Assembly (NCBI GenBank): GCA_030917485.1 | Contig: JAUPUP010000054.1 | Location: 1-34,955 of the forward strand | Direction of reading: 5' to 3' | DNA length: 34,955 nucleotides | DNA from: Pseudomonadota bacterium | GTDB taxonomy: Bacteria > Pseudomonadota > Gammaproteobacteria > Burkholderiales > UBA11063 | Part shown: positions 1 to 11,114 of the stretch, one piece after another | Layout: the number at the start of each line of letters is the position of its first letter | Numbering within the stretch: position 1 is the first letter of the stretch | Translations under genes and position numbers: made by a program | The notes under the pieces: generated by a model | Databases searched by the model: none | Seen by the model: only the letters and a program-made list of their open reading frames with translations | What the model was told of the DNA's origin: nothing

Positions 1-432
1 AAACAAAATTGTTCAGTATTAGATGAGCAAAACCTCATCAATCTAATGACTCAAATGCATGAGGCTCTAACTCACATTAAACAATACCTCAACATCCGTA
101 TTAATCAGATGGCAATAGCAGAACCTACTCCAGAAACAAACGATATAGTATTGTCTGCAAGGGAATACGAAATGTTGTTTTTGCTATTTTTAGGTAATTC
201 AGATTTAGATGCAGCTAGATATTTAAATAAAATACATGGAGAAATACCGGGATATACAATAATTAAATATAAACGACAACTATTTGATAAATTTAAAGTT
301 GCTTCAACTACCGAATTGATTAATAAAGCAAGTGAGCTAAATGCAATTACTCATGTTCCAGTAAGCTTTAAAACTGCGAATAATCCTCAATATGCTAATT
401 TTTATGCAATTGAAAACTCTGCTACATGCTAA
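1..432 (+). CDS. LuxR-type C-terminal HTH protein, 5'-truncated by the window edge
   Basis: Frame is open from base 1 to the TAA at 430-432. 'LSAREYEMLFLLFLGNSDLDAARYLN...TIIKYKRQLFDKFKVASTTELINKA' follows the LuxR/GerE HTH pattern. Confidence 0.65.
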   Translation, partial: KQNCSVLDEQNLINLMTQMHEALTHIKQYLNIRINQMAIAEPTPETNDIVLSAREYEMLFLLFLGNSDLDAARYLNKIHGEIPGYTIIKYKRQLFDKFKVASTTELINKASELNAITHVPVSFKTANNPQYANFYAIENSATC

Positions 433-458
433 AGACATTCAAATAGCTAGAAACTTGA

Positions 459-508
459 ACAGTGCCACTCATAAAATTGAATCACAACAATTTTTATAGA
501 GGCACTGT
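459..508. terminator. Long imperfect hairpin between convergent genes (possible bidirectional terminator, or a palindromic element)
   Basis: ACAGTGCCACTCATAAAATTG (459-479) versus CAATTTTTATAGAGGCACTGT (488-508). The terminal 8 bp ACAGTGCC/GGCACTGT are perfect, with an 8-nt loop. No obvious U-tract follows. Confidence 0.5.
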
Positions 509-522
509 GGAAGCCTGATTAA

Positions 523-969
523 TTATGATAATAAATTACGCAAGTTCTCAAAATTATCATCTTTGGATATGGTACAAAATTTATCTAACAATACTGGTGG
601 TGGAGCAGAAATTTTTCTGGTTTTTGCATCAATCCAGGCTCCGTATACCGTATTTATTGCAGAAAGCTTGCCTTGTGAATTAAGAAATTTTTGGACAAAC
701 TTCCAATGCGAATGGTCTTCTGACTCTCCAGCAAAATGTAATTCAACATGCACCATTTCACCCAGATATATCTCGCAAAAATACTCCGTTTGTTCTTTCA
801 AAAATACCGCACTAAACCCAGAACGTAACAAATCCGCCATTGAATAACCAATTGATTCCATCCACATAACTCTAGTATGAGTTGAAAAAACTGCATACGC
901 AGTATGAGTCAAATGTTGATTTGCATCTATATCTGACCAGCGCACTTCCATTGATTTTTTAAAGATCAT
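523..969 (-). CDS. Acyl-CoA thioesterase, 4HBT/hotdog family
   Basis: 'MEVRWSDIDANQHLTHTAYAVFSTHTRVMWME' matches the 4HBT N-terminal motif (WxDxDxxxHxxxxxY). Confidence 0.75.
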   Translation of the reverse strand: MIFKKSMEVRWSDIDANQHLTHTAYAVFSTHTRVMWMESIGYSMADLLRSGFSAVFLKEQTEYFCEIYLGEMVHVELHFAGESEDHSHWKFVQKFLNSQGKLSAINTVYGAWIDAKTRKISAPPPVLLDKFCTISKDDNFENLRNLLS

Positions 970-980
970 AATTGACGCTC

Positions 981-2432
981 CTATCTCATTCCATTTTCGG
1001 TAAAATAACCGCTAATCTCAAAAAGAGCATCGGCACACATAGCCACATAACCATCTGGACGAACTAAACATAAGGGCTGATCACTCCAATATAAATGATT
1101 TGGTTCAATTTTTACAAACTCTGGCAGCCCACCCTTATTTTCGATTGAATCTTTACTTAACAACAACCACTTCATATTAGAATTGGGTAATTTAGCTTTG
1201 CCATGGTAGGATATCTGTTCACCATCAACCAGAGGACTATCTGAGTAATAAATATCTGTTTGAGCAAGGCTATTGACAACCTTGCTTCTGACTATGTCAA
1301 GGTTTAGTATGCCACCAACCCCAAAATTTCTGAGTAATTGTGCTAGCCTATTATTAGTGGTTGACACTTTGGTAAGCAATCCTGAACGTTTTAATACATC
1401 CTGTGCCACAGCCCTACGTTCGGTATTATACGACTCAAGCAATTGCTCGTTAGCATCACCATTCAATACCTGGGCTAGTTTCCAGGATAGATTCCATCCA
1501 TCTTGAATACCAGTGTTCATTCCCTGACCACCGGCTGGAGAATGGGTATGCGCAGCATCACCGGCTAAAAAAACATGACCTTTTTTAAAGCTTTTAGCTA
1601 TACATTCATGTACATAAAAACCAGAAGACCAGAATACTGCATCTATTGCAACACCTGGATGACGCTGACTTAAAATATCAGCAAATATTTCTTCCGAGCC
1701 ATGCTTTTCATCTTTATATTTGGGATCATGGCTAGTTTCTGCGATAACCCTTACTCTGTCTTTCATCGGAATAAAAATCAAAGAACCAGCAGTATGAAAG
1801 ACCGTAGTTATTTCATCAAAATTTAGGTCGCCACTAAGCTTAGCATCAATCATTATAAAATGCTGACTCAAATCCTCACAATCGCGTTCTATACCAGCAA
1901 ATTCTCTAACACTGCTATTATAACCATCACAGCCAACCACCCACTTTGCCCTAATATCCTCAACAATATCGCCTTTTTGGCAAGATAATTGCACTTCACT
2001 AGCTTTATCTTCAAGCTTAATTAGCTGCGTATTCCTCTCAACCAAAATATTATGCTTAGTTAATTGTTCAATTAATAATGCCTCAGTCTGTGCTTGCGGT
2101 AAAGCTAATAAAAAATTAAATTCGCTGTCAATATTACTAAACGGCGCATGATTTAATAATCTATTGCTATCAAACAATTTAGCTTCCTTAAGTTTTAATC
2201 CACGGCTAATAGCTTCATCTGCAAAACCCATTGCATGCCAAGTTTCAAGGCTACGTGAATTTACTACCAACGCATTTGAAGTTTGTACCGGTTGTGACTT
2301 ACTCTCAATAATTCGAAATGATACACCATAATGATGCAATGCTAAAGCAAGGTTTAATCCAACTGGTCCGGCTCCAACGATCAATACATCTACACAATTT
2401 TGCATATTACAATCTCCACAACAAACTAACAA
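981..2432 (-). CDS. FAD-dependent aromatic-ring-type monooxygenase (PheA/TfdB/UbiH-like)
   Basis: GxGxxG ('VGAGPVGLNLALAL'), 'GCDGYNSSVREFAGI' (DG motif) and 'VFLAGDAAHTHSPAGGQGMNTGIQDGWNLSWKL' (GD motif). Confidence 0.85.
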   Translation of the reverse strand: MLVCCGDCNMQNCVDVLIVGAGPVGLNLALALHHYGVSFRIIESKSQPVQTSNALVVNSRSLETWHAMGFADEAISRGLKLKEAKLFDSNRLLNHAPFSNIDSEFNFLLALPQAQTEALLIEQLTKHNILVERNTQLIKLEDKASEVQLSCQKGDIVEDIRAKWVVGCDGYNSSVREFAGIERDCEDLSQHFIMIDAKLSGDLNFDEITTVFHTAGSLIFIPMKDRVRVIAETSHDPKYKDEKHGSEEIFADILSQRHPGVAIDAVFWSSGFYVHECIAKSFKKGHVFLAGDAAHTHSPAGGQGMNTGIQDGWNLSWKLAQVLNGDANEQLLESYNTERRAVAQDVLKRSGLLTKVSTTNNRLAQLLRNFGVGGILNLDIVRSKVVNSLAQTDIYYSDSPLVDGEQISYHGKAKLPNSNMKWLLLSKDSIENKGGLPEFVKIEPNHLYWSDQPLCLVRPDGYVAMCADALFEISGYFTENGMR

Positions 2433-2490
2433 ATCGAACCCGCAATAATTTAATTACGAACAACGTAATTGAGATGGATTCACCAGGTAA

Positions 2491-2961
2491 TCACATTCCA
2501 TACAGGGAAAACACCGGTTTAAACACTACCAAAACCACACATAAAATCAAGATAATCGTAGGATATTCATTAAATACCCTAAACCATCTATGGGATTTAG
2601 TATTACAATCTTTGGCAAAATCATCCATTAATTTAAAGCAATATATGTGATAAATTACCAAAGTACCGACCAAGAAAACTTTGAAATGCAGCCATATTCC
2701 GCTAAATCCAAAACAATGTGCTAATATCTCACCAAAGACAATCGACAGGACTGCAGACGGGGTCATTATATACCAAAATAATTTGTGTTCCATTATTTTA
2801 AATTGATTACGGCTAACCAAGTTATCCGTCATAGCATGATACACAAATAAGCGTGGCAAATAAAACAATCCGGCAAACCAAGCAACTACCGCTATGATAT
2901 GAAGAACTTTTATTAATCCATACAAGGTAGGATATTCTATGGCAAGGTTAGGCAGCAACAC
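2491..2961 (-). CDS. hemJ: Protoporphyrinogen oxidase HemJ-like / CopD-family membrane protein
   Basis: 156 aa and polytopic, with 'LYGLIKVLHIIAVVAWFAGLFYLPRLFVYHA' as in the HemJ family. Confidence 0.75.
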   Translation of the reverse strand: MLLPNLAIEYPTLYGLIKVLHIIAVVAWFAGLFYLPRLFVYHAMTDNLVSRNQFKIMEHKLFWYIMTPSAVLSIVFGEILAHCFGFSGIWLHFKVFLVGTLVIYHIYCFKLMDDFAKDCNTKSHRWFRVFNEYPTIILILCVVLVVFKPVFSLYGM

Positions 2962-3016
2962 TAATTATTTATTCCTCTCTATGGTAATGAGAAAAAAGCA
3001 GCTAACGCTCAGTCAA

Positions 3017-3448
3017 CTAAAACGGAATATCATCCGCAGTCAATGTGCTGCTGCTAGTAGAATGTGATTGACCAGCTTCGGGTAAATTATACACCGGCTC
3101 TTGATGTGAATAGTCATCAGATGGTGCTTGCCCATCTTCTTCACGCCGCCCTAGCAGCTCTATAGTATTAGCATATATTCTCAGACTTGCAACCGGCTTA
3201 TTGTCACGATTAATATATGCACTGGCGGTAGGGTAACCATCAATTAATAGCTTGCTGCCTTTTTTGATATAATTGCGCGCAAGGTCAACCAGCTTACCGT
3301 TACAGCTCACTTCAACCCAGTCGGTTTTAGGATTTTGTTTAGTACCAACTGATACCCCAACTGAAAACGTAGCAAATTGACTGCCGCTTTGATCAGCACG
3401 TAGTTCAGGATCTCTTCCAACATTACCAGTAATTATCATTTTTTTCAT
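3017..3448 (-). CDS. ssb: Single-stranded DNA-binding protein
   Basis: OB-fold 'MKKMIITGNVGRDPELR...ATFSVGVSV..WVEVSCNGKLVDLARNYIKKGSKLLIDG' and the acidic C-terminal tip 'DDIPF'. Confidence 0.9.
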   Translation of the reverse strand: MKKMIITGNVGRDPELRADQSGSQFATFSVGVSVGTKQNPKTDWVEVSCNGKLVDLARNYIKKGSKLLIDGYPTASAYINRDNKPVASLRIYANTIELLGRREEDGQAPSDDYSHQEPVYNLPEAGQSHSTSSSTLTADDIPF

Positions 3449-3621
3449 TTAGCCATATTCCTCTTAAATAACATACCGTATTTTATCACCAGCTTTAATC
3501 TTAAGTACAAATAAGTTATCAATCTAGTAAAAACGCTTTAACGGCTATACCATTCGCCTTTAAAACTCTACTCTTATGTTTGAGCTTAACTCCATATATA
3601 TAAAGTCATCCTTGACAATTT

Positions 3622-4506
3622 TTAAAATTTTTTTGCATAAAAATGGCAATAGGGCAATTTCGCATTTACTGCATAATAATTCTGATGGTAATCTTCACCA
3701 GGCCAAAATATTCCGGCATTATGAACCTTGGTTTTGACCATATAACCTTTTTGTCTGAGGACTTCAATTATTTGATTAGCAATATCTTTTTGTGTGTCAG
3801 TGTGGCAGAAAATTGCACTTAAATATTGTTCACCTAAATCTGGACCTTGCCCATTTGCTTGAGTAGGATCATGGATTTCGAAAAAATATTTGATTATGTC
3901 TTCACAATTAGTAAGCGCCACATCAAATACCACCCGCACTGCTTCTAAATGTCCTGTAACACCGGCACATACTTCCTTATAAGATGGGTGCTTTTTGTGC
4001 CCACCAATATAACCAACTTGAGTTTTTACCACTCCCGCTAATTTTTGCAGATAGTATTCAACACCCCAAAAACAGCCGGCAGCTAAAATTATCTCTTCAC
4101 TATCAATAATGGTTGAACTTGCCACAAAATCTAATGCCAATGAATTAACACAATGACGTGTATTTAACTGGGTAAACCCCTCCCCCACAAATACATGCCC
4201 AAGATGAGCGTCGCATCTAGCACACAAAATCTCGGTGCGCCTGCCATCAGCATCAATTTCACGCTTAATATTGGGCGATATTTCCTGATCAAAACTTGCC
4301 CAGCCACATCCAGAAGGAAATTTATGATCTGATCTAAATAGTGCAATTCCGCACTGACGGCACAAATATGTCCCAGCTACCGCTCCACTTGACTGGTCAA
4401 CATCATTATATTCGCCACTACCTGGGTATTCAGTAGCCTTTTCAAGAATAATTTTCTTTGCTTCTGGAGTTAAACTTTGAGTTTTTAGCATCTTTAATAT
4501 CCACAA
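3622..4506 (-). CDS. msrAB: Fused methionine sulfoxide reductase MsrB-MsrA
   Basis: N-terminal MsrB with zinc CxxC pairs (YLCRQCG, LCARCDAH) and RHCVNS. C-terminal MsrA with AAGCFWGVEYYLQKLAGV...GYIGG. The start may be the internal ATG (MLKTQS). Confidence 0.9.
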   Translation of the reverse strand: MWILKMLKTQSLTPEAKKIILEKATEYPGSGEYNDVDQSSGAVAGTYLCRQCGIALFRSDHKFPSGCGWASFDQEISPNIKREIDADGRRTEILCARCDAHLGHVFVGEGFTQLNTRHCVNSLALDFVASSTIIDSEEIILAAGCFWGVEYYLQKLAGVVKTQVGYIGGHKKHPSYKEVCAGVTGHLEAVRVVFDVALTNCEDIIKYFFEIHDPTQANGQGPDLGEQYLSAIFCHTDTQKDIANQIIEVLRQKGYMVKTKVHNAGIFWPGEDYHQNYYAVNAKLPYCHFYAKKF

Positions 4507-4690
4507 CCTTTCTTTGATAATCTAGCAACATGCTGCAAAAGCGTCCTATATCAAGTCAATATCGGTATACTGTCATGCTTAGTTTAGCGAGAGTTGCAAG
4601 ATAAGTAAAAAATCCAGCCTGTAATTTATGTTAAAATAAGCCTTTCCTTATAAGCTAACTTATTTCCTATATTGCATTTTATCATCTATT

Positions 4691-7467
<2,777 letters not shown>

Positions 7468-7474
7468 ATGTAAA

Positions 7475-7507
7475 CCTCGAAAAGCTGGTATGGAATTGTT
7501 TTCGAGG
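7475..7507 (+). terminator. Hairpin 8 nt downstream of the leuS stop
   Basis: CCTCGAAAA (7475-7483) and TTTTCGAGG (7499-7507), perfect 9-bp arms. No strong U-tract, so factor-independent termination is unproven. Confidence 0.45.
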
Positions 7508-7516
7508 CCTACAACC

Positions 7517-7539
7517 GTAATTCTGAACTTCAGAATTAC
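7517..7539. repeat. 23-nt near-perfect palindrome
   Basis: GTAATTCTGAA-C-TTCAGAATTAC: 11-bp arms around a single central base. Confidence 0.6.
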
Positions 7540-7545
7540 CCACAT

Positions 7546-7581
7546 AGAATAGCCACTTTGTTATTACAAAATAGCTATTCT
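7546..7581. repeat. Third consecutive hairpin downstream of leuS
   Basis: AGAATAGC (7546-7553) pairs with GCTATTCT (7574-7581). An inner TTTGT/ACAAA stem is separated by a symmetric 3x3 internal loop. Confidence 0.5.
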
Positions 7582-7611
7582 GGCTTGGGATGTTGATTAT
7601 TGATGAACAAC

Positions 7612-7738
7612 TATACTCTTCGTCTTTGAAAGCTGGACTTTGTCATATTTTATAAATTGCTCCTCATGTACTCGTTTGTACATGTCGTCGCAATTTATTG
7701 CAATATTCCTAGTCCAACATTCAAATACTTTGAGTATA
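7612..7738. repeat. 127-bp palindromic ERIC-like intergenic element, complete copy
   Basis: 28-bp imperfect terminal inverted repeats (TATACTCTTCGTCTTTGAAAGCTGGACT versus reverse complement of AGTCCAACATTCAAATACTTTGAGTATA; 22/28 by eye). Inner inverted repeats ATAAATTGC/GCAATTTAT and CATGTAC/GTACATG. Confidence 0.75.
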
Positions 7739-7900
7739 TTTTTGATTTTATATGCTGTGTTAATTAATCGTTAAATAATTATTTTGGGGTTTGTATTTTG
7801 ATAATATAGCTATAACTTTGATTTATATAGTTATGCGCTATAATTAATATTTTTTATTAGGACAGTTTAGAATTATTACGGTATAATGCTAGGGTGCAAA

Positions 7901-7916
7901 ACACAATATATAGTGC
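7901..7916 (+). promoter_or_regulatory. NrdR box 1 (putative)
   Basis: ACACAATATATAGTGC, close to the NrdR consensus acaCwAtATaTwGtgt, upstream of nrdA. Confidence 0.75.
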
Positions 7917-7924
7917 TAAATTAC

Positions 7925-7930
7925 TATAAT
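7925..7930 (+). promoter_or_regulatory. Candidate -10 element of the nrdA promoter between the two NrdR boxes
   Basis: Perfect TATAAT at 7925-7930. Another TATAAT lies at 7882-7887, with GGACAG at 7860-7865 as a possible -35. Confidence 0.4.
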
Positions 7931-7931
7931 A

Positions 7932-7947
7932 ACACAATATTTAGTTA
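7932..7947 (+). promoter_or_regulatory. NrdR box 2 (putative)
   Basis: ACACAATATTTAGTTA, 31 bp start-to-start from box 1, i.e. three helical turns as expected for paired NrdR boxes. Confidence 0.65.
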
Positions 7948-8103
7948 ATTATGGTTACGCGTTTATAACTTACGTTTTTAATATTTAGATAGTTATAAAG
8001 TTTAGGTTACTACTTAGCAATATAGGCTAGGGAGTAACGGGTTTAGTTAGTGTTTGTAAGATATATGTAAGGCACGTTACAATTTGAGATGAGGTAAATA
8101 AAT

Positions 8104-11007
8104 ATGGTTAATCTTTCTAATGAAGCTAGTATGCTAGCTACCGAATTTGGTCAATCGCTTACTCCGGTTGGGGACTTTTCAAACTATCCAGTTGTGCGGC
8201 GAAGTGGTGATGCGGTTCCATTTAATGCCAGTAAAATAACTATTGCCATAACCAAAGCCTATATTGCTGTTTATGGAAGTGAAACTTTAGCCAGCGCTGC
8301 GGTACGTGATCAGATTAGTCATTTAACTGGGCTGGTAATTAAAGCATTGCAAGGTCGCCGTCCGGTTGGCGGTTCTATTCATATCGAAGAAATTCAAGAT
8401 CAGGTTGAATTAGCCCTAATGCGCAATGGTCAGTATGAAGTAGCTAGAAGTTATGTGTTATATCGCGAGGAGCGTACCCGCGAACGCGCCTTAGATGGAG
8501 TGAGTTTGCCTAAGCAGACAATTAATGTGATATATAAAGACGGTAACCGTAAACCGTTAGACATAAAGCATTTATTTAGCGTAGTAGAATCAGCCAGCAC
8601 TGGCTTAAAAAATGCTGTGCCTAAAATAATTTTAGATGAGGCGTTAAAAAATGTGTATGATGGAGTTAGTGAAAACGAATTATATAAGTCAATTGTTTTG
8701 GCATCGCGTCAGTTAATTGAGCAAGAGCCAGAGTATAATTTTGTTACTGCGCGTATTTTAGCCCATACGATTGCATTAGAGGTATTTGGCAGGGAAGTTG
8801 CAAGCGCAGATATGGATCAGGCTTACCGTGAATATTTTCCGCAATACATAAAAATTGGGATTGAGGCAGAATTGCTTGATCCTAAACTTAAAGAGTATGA
8901 TTTAAATAAATTATCGTTGTCATTAGTAGCGCGTCGGGATAATCAGTTTAAATATTTAGGCTTACAAACATTATATGACAGATATTTTTTGCATATTAAT
9001 GGGCGGCGGATTGAAATGACCCAGTTATTTTTTATGCGTGTTGCTATGGGGTTGGCACTTAGAGAGGATAATAAAGAGGAGCGCGCAATTGAATTTTATA
9101 ATATTTTGTCTAGTTTTGATTTTATGTCATCAACGCCAACCTTATTTAACTCCGGAACAATGCATTCACAGCTTTCAAGCTGCTATTTAACTACGGTAGC
9201 CGATGATTTAGGTGGTATTTATGATGCCCTCAAAGAGAATGCGTTGCTGTCCAAATTTGCTGGTGGGCTTGGCAATGACTGGACTCCAGTACGGGCAATG
9301 GGCGCTAAAATTAAGGGTACTAATGGCAAATCACAAGGGGTAATTCCATTCTTGAAAGTGGTGAACGACACTGCGGTAGCAGTTAACCAAGGCGGGAAAA
9401 GAAAAGGAGCAGTGTGCTCTTATCTTGAAACTTGGCATGCAGATATTGAGGAGTTTTTAGAGCTACGCAAAAATACCGGGGATGATAGACGGCGTTGTCA
9501 TGACATGAATTCAGCCAATTGGATTCCAGATTTATTTATGAAGCGGGTGCATCAACAGGCGGAGTGGACATTATTTTCACCGAATGAGGTGCCGGATTTA
9601 CATGATAAATTTGGACGGGATTTTGAAGAAGCATACACTAGATATGAGGCTTTAGCTGATGCTGGTAAATTAAATGTATTTAAACGTATTCCAGCATTGC
9701 AGTTGTGGCGTAAAATGTTGACCATGCTGTTTGAAACTGGGCATCCGTGGATTACTTTTAAAGATCCATGTAATATCAGGTCGCCACAGCAGCACGTTGG
9801 GGTAGTGCATAGCTCGAATTTATGTACTGAAATTACTCTAAATACTAATGAGTGTGAGATTGCTGTATGCAATTTAGGTTCAGTTAACTTACCCAACCAT
9901 ATTAAAGACGGTAAACTTGATATAGAGAAATTGCAGAGTACAGTTAAAACCGCTATGCGGATGTTAGATAATGTAATTGATATTAACTTTTATCCAGTAG
10001 AAAAAGCTAAAAATTCCAACTTGGCGCATCGTCCGGTTGGTCTGGGCTTTATGGGTTTTCAGGACTGCTTACACATGTTGCGTATTCCATACGCATCTGA
10101 CGCAGCTATGAAATTTGCTGATCACTCAATGGAAACAATTGCGTATTATACCTATTGGGCGTCAAGTGATTTGGCAGTTGAGCGCGGAAAATATTCCAGC
10201 TATGAAGGCAGTTTATGGTCAAAGGGTGTGCTCCCGCTTGATTCCTTGAAGTTGCTGAGTCAAGAGCGTGGCAGCAGAGAGTATTTGGATGTTAATCTGG
10301 ACAATACTCTTGACTGGGATAGCCTGCGCCAGAAGATAATGCGTGACGGTATGCGTAATTCTAACTGTTTAGCAATTGCTCCTACAGCGACTATTGCTAA
10401 TATTATAGGAGTTTCAGCATCAATTGAGCCGACTTATCAAAATATTTTTGTTAAATCTAACTTATCTGGTGAATTTACTGTAGTAAATGAATTCTTAGTG
10501 GCTGATTTAAAAGCATTAAATTTGTGGGATGAAGTAATGCTTGCCGATATTAAGTACTTTGATGGAAGTTTAGCTAGGATTGATCGAATACCAGAAAATA
10601 TCCGTCAAACCTATGCTACCGCTTTTGAGATTGATCCAAAATGGTTGGTTGAGGCAGGCAGTAGGCGGCAAAAATGGATTGATCAGTCGCAATCATTAAA
10701 TTTATATGTGTCTCAACCATCTGGGCGCAAGCTGGATGAGTTATATAAATTTGCCTGGACTCGTGGCTTGAAGACTACCTATTATTTAAGGACATTAGCA
10801 GCAACTTCTGCTGAAAAATCCACCGGTAAGGGTGGGGAGCTAAATGCCGTGTCTTTAGATGGAGGTGCGGTTAGCGGTGGTCAGTTTGGTAGTGATGGTG
10901 GATTGACGGCAGAAACAACTTCTGCATCAATGTATGCTGCTGCAACCCCTGCAAGTGATGTGCGGTTTTGCTCAATTGATAACCCAGACTGTGAGTCTTG
11001 TCAATAA
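8104..11007 (+). CDS. nrdA: Class I ribonucleoside-diphosphate reductase, alpha subunit, with two N-terminal ATP-cone-like segments
   Basis: 'SSNLCTEITLNTNECEIAVCNLGSVNL' (NxCxE active site), 'FMSSTPTLFNSGT', C-terminal redox tail 'CSIDNPDCESCQ' and N-terminal ATP-cone 'VVRRSGDAVPFNASKI'. Confidence 0.95.
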   Translation: MVNLSNEASMLATEFGQSLTPVGDFSNYPVVRRSGDAVPFNASKITIAITKAYIAVYGSETLASAAVRDQISHLTGLVIKALQGRRPVGGSIHIEEIQDQVELALMRNGQYEVARSYVLYREERTRERALDGVSLPKQTINVIYKDGNRKPLDIKHLFSVVESASTGLKNAVPKIILDEALKNVYDGVSENELYKSIVLASRQLIEQEPEYNFVTARILAHTIALEVFGREVASADMDQAYREYFPQYIKIGIEAELLDPKLKEYDLNKLSLSLVARRDNQFKYLGLQTLYDRYFLHINGRRIEMTQLFFMRVAMGLALREDNKEERAIEFYNILSSFDFMSSTPTLFNSGTMHSQLSSCYLTTVADDLGGIYDALKENALLSKFAGGLGNDWTPVRAMGAKIKGTNGKSQGVIPFLKVVNDTAVAVNQGGKRKGAVCSYLETWHADIEEFLELRKNTGDDRRRCHDMNSANWIPDLFMKRVHQQAEWTLFSPNEVPDLHDKFGRDFEEAYTRYEALADAGKLNVFKRIPALQLWRKMLTMLFETGHPWITFKDPCNIRSPQQHVGVVHSSNLCTEITLNTNECEIAVCNLGSVNLPNHIKDGKLDIEKLQSTVKTAMRMLDNVIDINFYPVEKAKNSNLAHRPVGLGFMGFQDCLHMLRIPYASDAAMKFADHSMETIAYYTYWASSDLAVERGKYSSYEGSLWSKGVLPLDSLKLLSQERGSREYLDVNLDNTLDWDSLRQKIMRDGMRNSNCLAIAPTATIANIIGVSASIEPTYQNIFVKSNLSGEFTVVNEFLVADLKALNLWDEVMLADIKYFDGSLARIDRIPENIRQTYATAFEIDPKWLVEAGSRRQKWIDQSQSLNLYVSQPSGRKLDELYKFAWTRGLKTTYYLRTLAATSAEKSTGKGGELNAVSLDGGAVSGGQFGSDGGLTAETTSASMYAAATPASDVRFCSIDNPDCESCQ

Positions 11008-11050
11008 AGCCAGTAAAATTGTGTTAGTTCAGTAAAAAAATCAGTAAAAA

Positions 11051-11088
11051 AAGACCACCTCTGCAAGAGGTGGTCTTCGCTTTTTTTT
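11051..11088. terminator. Intrinsic terminator, probably bidirectional
   Basis: AAGACCACCTCT-gca-AGAGGTGGTCTT (11051-11077), followed by cgcTTTTTTTT on + and preceded by an A7 tract (U-tract on -). It sits between the convergent nrdA and the 11115-11939 ORF. Confidence 0.92.
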
Positions 11089-11114
11089 GACATAGCTAAA
11101 AAGTGTGAGGGTTT

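Noticed and set aside
563-847. 94-aa + strand ORF
   Set aside because: Antisense to the well-supported thioesterase gene; no recognisable domain.
2318-2650. 110-aa + strand ORF
   Set aside because: Antisense across the ends of the monooxygenase and HemJ-like genes.
9552-9896. 114-aa minus ORF inside nrdA
   Set aside because: Antisense to the conserved NrdA active-site region.
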